This document shows, one piece after another, positions 59,152 to 64,000 of a DNA stretch of 64,000 bases. Every line of letters starts with the position of its first letter. The first letter of the stretch is position 1. The translations under genes were made by a program, and so were the position numbers. The DNA is taken from positions 29,392,987 through 29,456,986 of the forward strand of contig CP136063.1 of NCBI GenBank assembly GCA_032622095.1. Direction: 5' to 3'. The notes under the pieces are model-generated. The model was not told where the DNA came from. It worked only from the letters and a program-made list of their open reading frames with translations, and did not search any database. This DNA is from Siphonodentalium dalli. Lineage: Eukaryota; Mollusca; Scaphopoda; Gadilida; Siphonodentaliidae.

Positions 59152-59459
59152 TTTGCGAGCTTCTATGACGACTTGCAGGAATTCTCGGATGTTGAAGTGG
59201 AGTGAACTTTCGATCCTCGATTCCCGCCGACGCTGAGTTCAACTTCAAGCGAGGACAGCCATTTTCCGAATTCTCGACTCGTCGAAAAAATTCAACTTTT
59301 GGAGCATACATCTACCCTGACTCTAAAATAGATACATTGAGCGTTGACTAGATTTAATTTTTTTAAAGTTAGGACTGACAAGTGATCAGTACGTTACTAA
59401 ACATAACTTATTTAACTGAATGGTAAGTTTACACAGCCCAACTGATTTGAACCAAATAT
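59152..59459. other. Region without a recognised gene
   Basis: Contains a minus-strand frame (59311-59129) whose last residues KMDYLFK come from the MITE end, as at 31693. The rest (RRVENSENGCPRLKLNSASA) is unrecognised. Otherwise nothing is supported. Confidence 0.4.
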
Positions 59460-59797
59460 TATTCAATATGCGACTTACAGATCCACGATACCCGTGCGGA
59501 GTGTGTAGTTTGAGATGCTTCAAAGACTGCACTGAGTGTACGGGATAACTGTGAATCGCTTAACCATATTCTGAAACAGGCCGTTGAGTAGGAAATCGAA
59601 GCCTCTAGTGGACTTAGTTAAAATATACAATGTAGTTAAAGGTGAGTATGACGAATTACAATGTAGTATTTTCAGTTTCGGACAATTCAAACTCATAGAG
59701 CAGTTCCGTAAATTTAAAGTTGCAGCTGATATATGGAACCAGAAATCGACGGAAGTTCGGCGACGACATATTGATAAATTTTTAAGACAGATCAGAC
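59460..59797 (+). pseudogene. Decayed ORF, 5' part, with Cys-rich motif; split by the hAT-like element
   Basis: At about 59481-59550 a frame reads PCGVCSLRCFKDCTECTG and then stops. This C-x2-C spacing recalls the start of PHD-like fingers in repetitive invertebrate ORFs (tentative). From about 59584 another frame begins at a TTG codon (not ATG) and reads LVDLVKIYNVVKGEYDEL to HIDKFLRQIRP, reaching the target duplication at 59790-59797. The frame resumes in phase after the element at 62384. I do not recognise the protein. It is more likely element-derived than a host gene. Confidence 0.4.
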
Positions 59798-62383
59798 CAG
59801 GGAATATATACAACGGGAAGGTTCACTCCGCGCATTTGTGGTAATCACCGGAAGTTGTCATGACGCCATTCTGGTAGGATACCCTGGTAGGAACGTACGT
59901 CATCGCATCGTTACTTCCTTGTTTACTTTTACTAATAAGTTAAAAGTGTGGGAGTTTGAAAATGATTTGCAAATCAAAGTGGCATCCAGGATATTTGTGG
60001 GATCAACATATCGCTGAAGTAGAGGAACTAAAGTGGTAATCCATATATGATATATTCGAATGAATCGAATTGAAAATTCATTTAACTTGTATGTCTACCA
60101 GTAGGCCTACTAGGAAACAAACTTACTGGGTGGGATTTCTGTGTCAAATACGGCTGTCTTTCATAATTTGACTAATGACAATGTCCATAACATTACCTGA
60201 GTCATGTCTCTAATTTAAAAAAAATTGAGATCTATTATGATCTATTATGGGATCAAAGTTCACAACCTTGGACTGGCTTGGTCATTTAAATTAATTGCTT
60301 AGAATATAACCACAATTTAAACATGTTTTAAAAGCTCCACCAAGGGCACCATTCAGTAGGGCTTACATTCCAGATGCCACTTTTATTATGAAACTGGCAT
60401 ACCAGTTGATATGGGAATAATTATGGAGTCTGAGTACAAGTTAATGCCATTTATATTGAGTCCTGCATACATGATCTATTTCACTAATCTCGCATACACT
60501 ATATGTATGTACCATCAATATATGATGAGTTTACATCAATTACAGGGGTTGGTGGGACACATACCGTATACATGCTACCAGTATACTGTATTACAAATAA
60601 ATAGTATGTTACACTTTATACACTACATTTCATTATGTTTGCAGTGCCATTTTATCAATCTGAAATACTTGATATTTAACATCATAAACTTCCCTGGTCC
60701 TATACCTATCCTGCTACCCACATACAAAAAAACCCTACCGGTAAGACTTACCAGGTAGTAGCAAATATTTCATTTACATTTCATATCCATATTTTGTCCT
60801 TATAGTACTTAAATTGTCTGTTGGATAGACTATGTATAGTGAATGGCGGCAGATGTAGGCCTATATATTTAATTATTTGTGTGATATCTATAGATTTTCA
60901 ATATCAAAATAACAGTTTAAATATTTAAACCTACCTGCAAGTATAAGTTAAGTAAAATCGCACATATAATATATAGGCCTACCCGCCTACTTAAATATAG
61001 TCTATGGTATGGGGAAACAATAATTTTAAAGTTCTGTTATTAGCATACAGCACTATATAATATTGTGTCATTTTCAGCAAAGGGTTTGGTACCGGTACCT
61101 ACAATGTGATAGACATGTGTCACGCAATCATGATTAATTTACCTTATGGTGTCAATCATTATGAGGTTCCATGGAGATACAATCATCCTCTATGTTTTCC
61201 AAAAATAACCGATGACATTATGTTCTTATATTCATGGCTACACTACATGCCTACTGCTATGTAATATATTGGCAAACATAACTTACAATACCCAGTATTT
61301 ATTCAAGAATTTATAAATTATAGCATCTCTGGGTCATGAATGTTTATCAATATTAAATATGATGAGTTTATTTGGGAAATTTTGATGTAGTTATAAAAAT
61401 ATATTGCGTTGATGTGTGTGAAAATTTCAATCTTTGTTAAATATTAAAATAAAAAAGAAGCATATAGCCTAAATTTCCCAAATTATCATTCTCTGAGTTC
61501 TCATATACCATGAACGCAAGGACTAAGCAAGGCTCAACATGAGTAAAATACATTTATATATAGCCTTAAATGTTTGAACACTCACTAATTAATTAATCTT
61601 TCTTCAGAACAAAACAAAATCTATAAACCTAGTACATAATTAAATATTTGATATTTATATCAGAATTCTTGTTTTAATGGGTAATGCTTGAAATGACTAA
61701 GTATTTGATTCCAAATATTAAATTATTAATGTATCAATGACTAAGGGAGTAAGGGTGTGGCTAGTGCAGCCCAATGCATGTACATTACCACATAGCAACT
61801 ACTTGAACTAGCATTGATGTTATTGACTTGAGAAGCCTCAGAATTGTGTAAAATCTCACAGGGCTCCACGGTCCACCCACACTTTGATTTTGACACTTTT
61901 GACTCTTCATAGCCGCCAGAGCCAACAAGCATGGAATTATTCTGTAATGTTTCCAAATTAATTTTATTTTAAGTTTATGTTTCAATATTTGGTACGCCGG
62001 CATTTTAATTTAAAATTGGCATCATCACAGTTATGAATTGAATGATCTCAGCCAAAATTTCGACATTGAATAACAAACGAAAATTGGCAAGAAAGACAGC
62101 GTAATTTGATTGAAATAAATACTCATTTGCTTTAAAATATATTTTTTTCATGTTGGTGGATTAAAGTATGATATATAGTCACAAATGTTGCTTTTTGTCT
62201 GATTGTTTATTCTTTTATAGGCCTACTATTTCGATTTTGTTTACACACAAGGCGAATAGCGCTGCGGTAACCAATGACGCCATTCGCTCTTAGAACTATC
62301 CTACCAGAATGGCGGATGCTGGCGACGTCATGCATTACGTTGAGCCAATAGGAAGTGAACCTTCCCGTTGTATATGTTCCCTG
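59798..62383. mobile_element. hAT-like non-autonomous DNA transposon (2586 bp)
   Basis: Termini are CAGGGAATATATACAACGGG at the left and its inverse at the right, a 31-bp TIR with one mismatch (T/C at position 8). A weaker inverted block (CGCCATTCTGGTAGGATA) lies further in. It is flanked by a perfect 8-bp direct repeat GATCAGAC (59790-59797 and 62384-62391). An 8-bp target duplication and CAGGG/CCCTG ends are hallmarks of the hAT superfamily. The interior is AT-rich and has no frame resembling a transposase or BED finger; the longest frames (115 codons at 60411) look like chance. It would need a transposase supplied elsewhere. Confidence 0.82.
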
Positions 62384-62537
62384 GATCAGACCAGCAAACG
62401 ATAGACTGCAACAGACAACGGACGGACATATAGTTGTTTTAACTGCGACGAATGGAGGGAATAAACCAGGACAGACCAAACGAAAGTGTACAGCAAAGAC
62501 ATCATCCATTCCAAAAATCCCAAGGATCGGCGAGTGA
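62384..62537 (+). pseudogene. Decayed ORF, 3' part, after the hAT-like element
   Basis: From the right target duplication the frame reads IRPANDRLQQTTDGHIVVL to a basic C-terminus (KRKCTAKTSS, then PKIPRIGE) and a TGA at 62535-62537. The phase at the duplicated GATCAGACCA matches the frame at 59797, so before insertion the two pieces were probably one open frame. No recognised domain. Confidence 0.45.
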
Positions 62538-62540
62538 ACA

Positions 62541-62570
62541 TAATTATTTATTATTATTATTATTTATTTT
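62541..62570. repeat. TTA microsatellite
   Basis: Short run of ATT/TTA trinucleotides. It lies at the 3' side of the LINE remnant on the minus strand, where A/T-rich tails of such elements are expected. Confidence 0.8.
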
Positions 62571-62650
62571 GTATCAGGCATAAAGCGCCCATATAGTATA
62601 TCACAATTTAGCATACATGTGTTACATTATAATAGAGATTATATTAAAGA

Positions 62651-63650
62651 TTACATATAAAGTAGATTATTCCAATGACGAAATAAGTATGAGGTGAATA
62701 ACAAATCAGAATTATAAATGGCATATATTATCTTATTTGTAGAATTAGACGTTCTCTCTCGGAACCCATACACACACTTGCGCACTAACACTGAAATCGA
62801 ACACATTCTGTCATTCACAAACAATCCACTGGCATTGCACGCTCTTTCATATCCCATTAACTTTATATATGCCTTATTAGAACAAACTGTTAACTTATTA
62901 AAACAACGTTTGGTGTAATTCACCCAAAGGTGAGCATAGTATAGAGGAGATACATACATGTCAAATAAGTACATTTTAACATGAGAAGAGAATTTGTAGA
63001 ATTTCCTGATCAGAATATTTGACCGTGAACAAATTGGTCTGTATTGGCGCCTGATATCATTGTCATCAGAAAGATCGTTGTTGAGAATATATCCCAGATA
63101 TTTGAAGGTGGAAACGAATTTAATTTCATTTGATACAAGAAAGAGTTTCGGAAATATCCTAATGGGTAGGGATTTTGGGATAAAGGCCATCTCCTGTGTC
63201 TTCTTTGCATTGTATGCCAAATCAATATTATAGGCTTCTTCTTCGCATATTCTCAACAGACGTCTCAATCCCTCTAACGAGGGTGCAATAAGGCACATAT
63301 CAGCATAACATAAATGGTTGATGGTATCTCCACCAACAACACAGCCGACATTGCATGCATTCAGTCTCTCGCTAATCGAGTTTGTATATACATTGAATTA
63401 GTAGGGACTGAAAATATGGCCTTGTCTAACGTCACTATTTTTGAAGCCAGTTGAGAAACATTGTCCCCAGCGCACGTTATATGTTTGGTTATGGAACCAA
63501 TCATTAAGAATTCTGGTGAATTCATGTGGTACAGATCTCTGATCCAGGATTTCCAGCAGCGTTCTGTGGTTTACCCAATCAAACGCCTTGCTAGCGTCAA
63601 GAAAACACGAAAACTGGTGTGTTTTTGGATATAATATAATGTCGAATTTC
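62651..63650 (-). pseudogene. Non-LTR retrotransposon (LINE) reverse transcriptase, 5'-truncated and decayed
   Basis: The minus strand encodes RT motifs in order: FLDASKAFDWVNHRTLLEIL (motif A with catalytic Asp), DVRQGHIFSPY followed by an in-frame TAA where a residue is expected, then HLCYAD-MCLI (motif C). After that, the thumb and C-terminal part reads KYLGYILNNDLSDDNDIRRQ, KAYIKLMGYERACNASGLFV and so on, to a stop at 62651. The intact part is the 215-codon frame 63298-62651. Motif C has YAD where active enzymes have YADD, so one catalytic Asp codon is missing. The upstream domains (endonuclease, fingers) are absent because the sequence ends at the MITE that begins at 63660. It copies element RNA in active relatives; here it is dead. 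Confidence 0.88.
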
Positions 63651-63659
63651 CTCCTTTAA

Positions 63660-64000
63660 AGATGGATTATCTCTTTAAATATTTTTAAAAAAATAGTTGC
63701 GAGGGTATAAAATAATAGATATGAACTGAAGACCACTGTCTAACGAACAAAAGTGGTTACTGTTAACAGAGACCAGAAATGTTATTGTACAATTTTGTCA
63801 CAAATAACCGTTAATTATACTCATTATCGCTAATATCTGTGGAACAAAACAATACAAACAATCAATCTGGGACATTTGACGTTCGGTACGTAGCCGTAGG
63901 AACAGCCCAGTGCTCTATATCGCAATATGGTATCATCCGAATGGTCTGTTCTAAAAATAGTAACATAAACGGTCCCGATTTAATATTCGAAATAAAATCA
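63660..64000 (+). mobile_element. MITE copy 5, cut by the window edge
   Basis: Starts AGATGGATTATCTCTTTAAA after TTAA (63656-63659). About 100-130 bp of the usual left half are missing: GAAGACCACTGTC is joined directly to TAACGAACAAAAGTGG. The core then follows copies 2 and 3 to the edge at ATTCGAAATAAAATCA, so the right terminus lies outside. Confidence 0.8.

Noticed and set aside
60411-60758. 115-codon frame inside the hAT-like element as a gene
   Set aside because: Low-complexity AT-rich composition, no recognisable domain, and located in the interior of a non-coding element.
62207-62509. Minus-strand 100-codon frame across the right TIR of the hAT-like element
   Set aside because: It crosses the transposon boundary and the opposite-strand ORF remnant. 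Its content is explained by the TIR.

Overview
The window is metazoan nuclear DNA with no bacterial or organellar features. It contains tandem C2H2 zinc-finger genes with TGDRPYQ linkers, a Ty3/gypsy-type LTR retrotransposon, a non-LTR (LINE) reverse-transcriptase remnant, TTAA-flanked MITEs, a hAT-like element and very long satellite arrays. The style (AT-rich, repeat-dense, with many decayed element ORFs) suggests a marine invertebrate, perhaps a mollusc or other lophotrochozoan. The species cannot be fixed from the sequence alone. No ordinary host gene with clear introns was recognised.

Layout. (1) 1-31150: one uninterrupted satellite array of a 39-bp unit (36-bp variant lacking one trinucleotide), about 800 copies, entering from the left edge. 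It has nested higher-order duplications with periods of 777, 867, 4239 and 4623/4662 bp. (2) 31151-32487: an element-derived ORF fragment, a 519-bp MITE with TTAA target duplications, and a 93-bp hairpin. (3) 32488-52985: three tandem copies of one module: conserved leader, C2H2 zinc-finger array, 19-bp AT-rich minisatellite, conserved tail. Copy A is a decayed pseudogene split by an apparently young 9.1-kb LTR retrotransposon (34027-43119, coding on the minus strand). Copies B and C keep zinc-finger reading frames of 325 and 361 codons. (4) 52988-54873: a second MITE with its empty site visible in a paralogous module, then a ~1-kb insertion carrying a 159-bp palindrome. (5) 54874-57935: a second array of the same 39-bp satellite, same orientation, with its own 4-unit higher-order pattern. 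(6) 57936-64000: more MITE copies, a decayed ORF split by a 2586-bp hAT-like element with a perfect 8-bp target duplication, a decayed LINE reverse transcriptase, and a MITE running off the right edge.

How the parts relate. The satellite has five of six frames open because its units are multiples of three and lack stops in those frames. This yields apparent ORFs of up to 6909 codons that I regard as most likely non-coding. The LTR element has intact gag and pol frames joined by a textbook -1 frameshift arrangement (TTTAAAC, 7-nt spacer, 8-bp stem). It also has near-identical LTRs, a PPT, a candidate PBS and a 4-bp target duplication, so it is probably recent. The zinc-finger modules, satellite blocks and MITE insertions together record repeated segmental duplication and element insertion at one locus.
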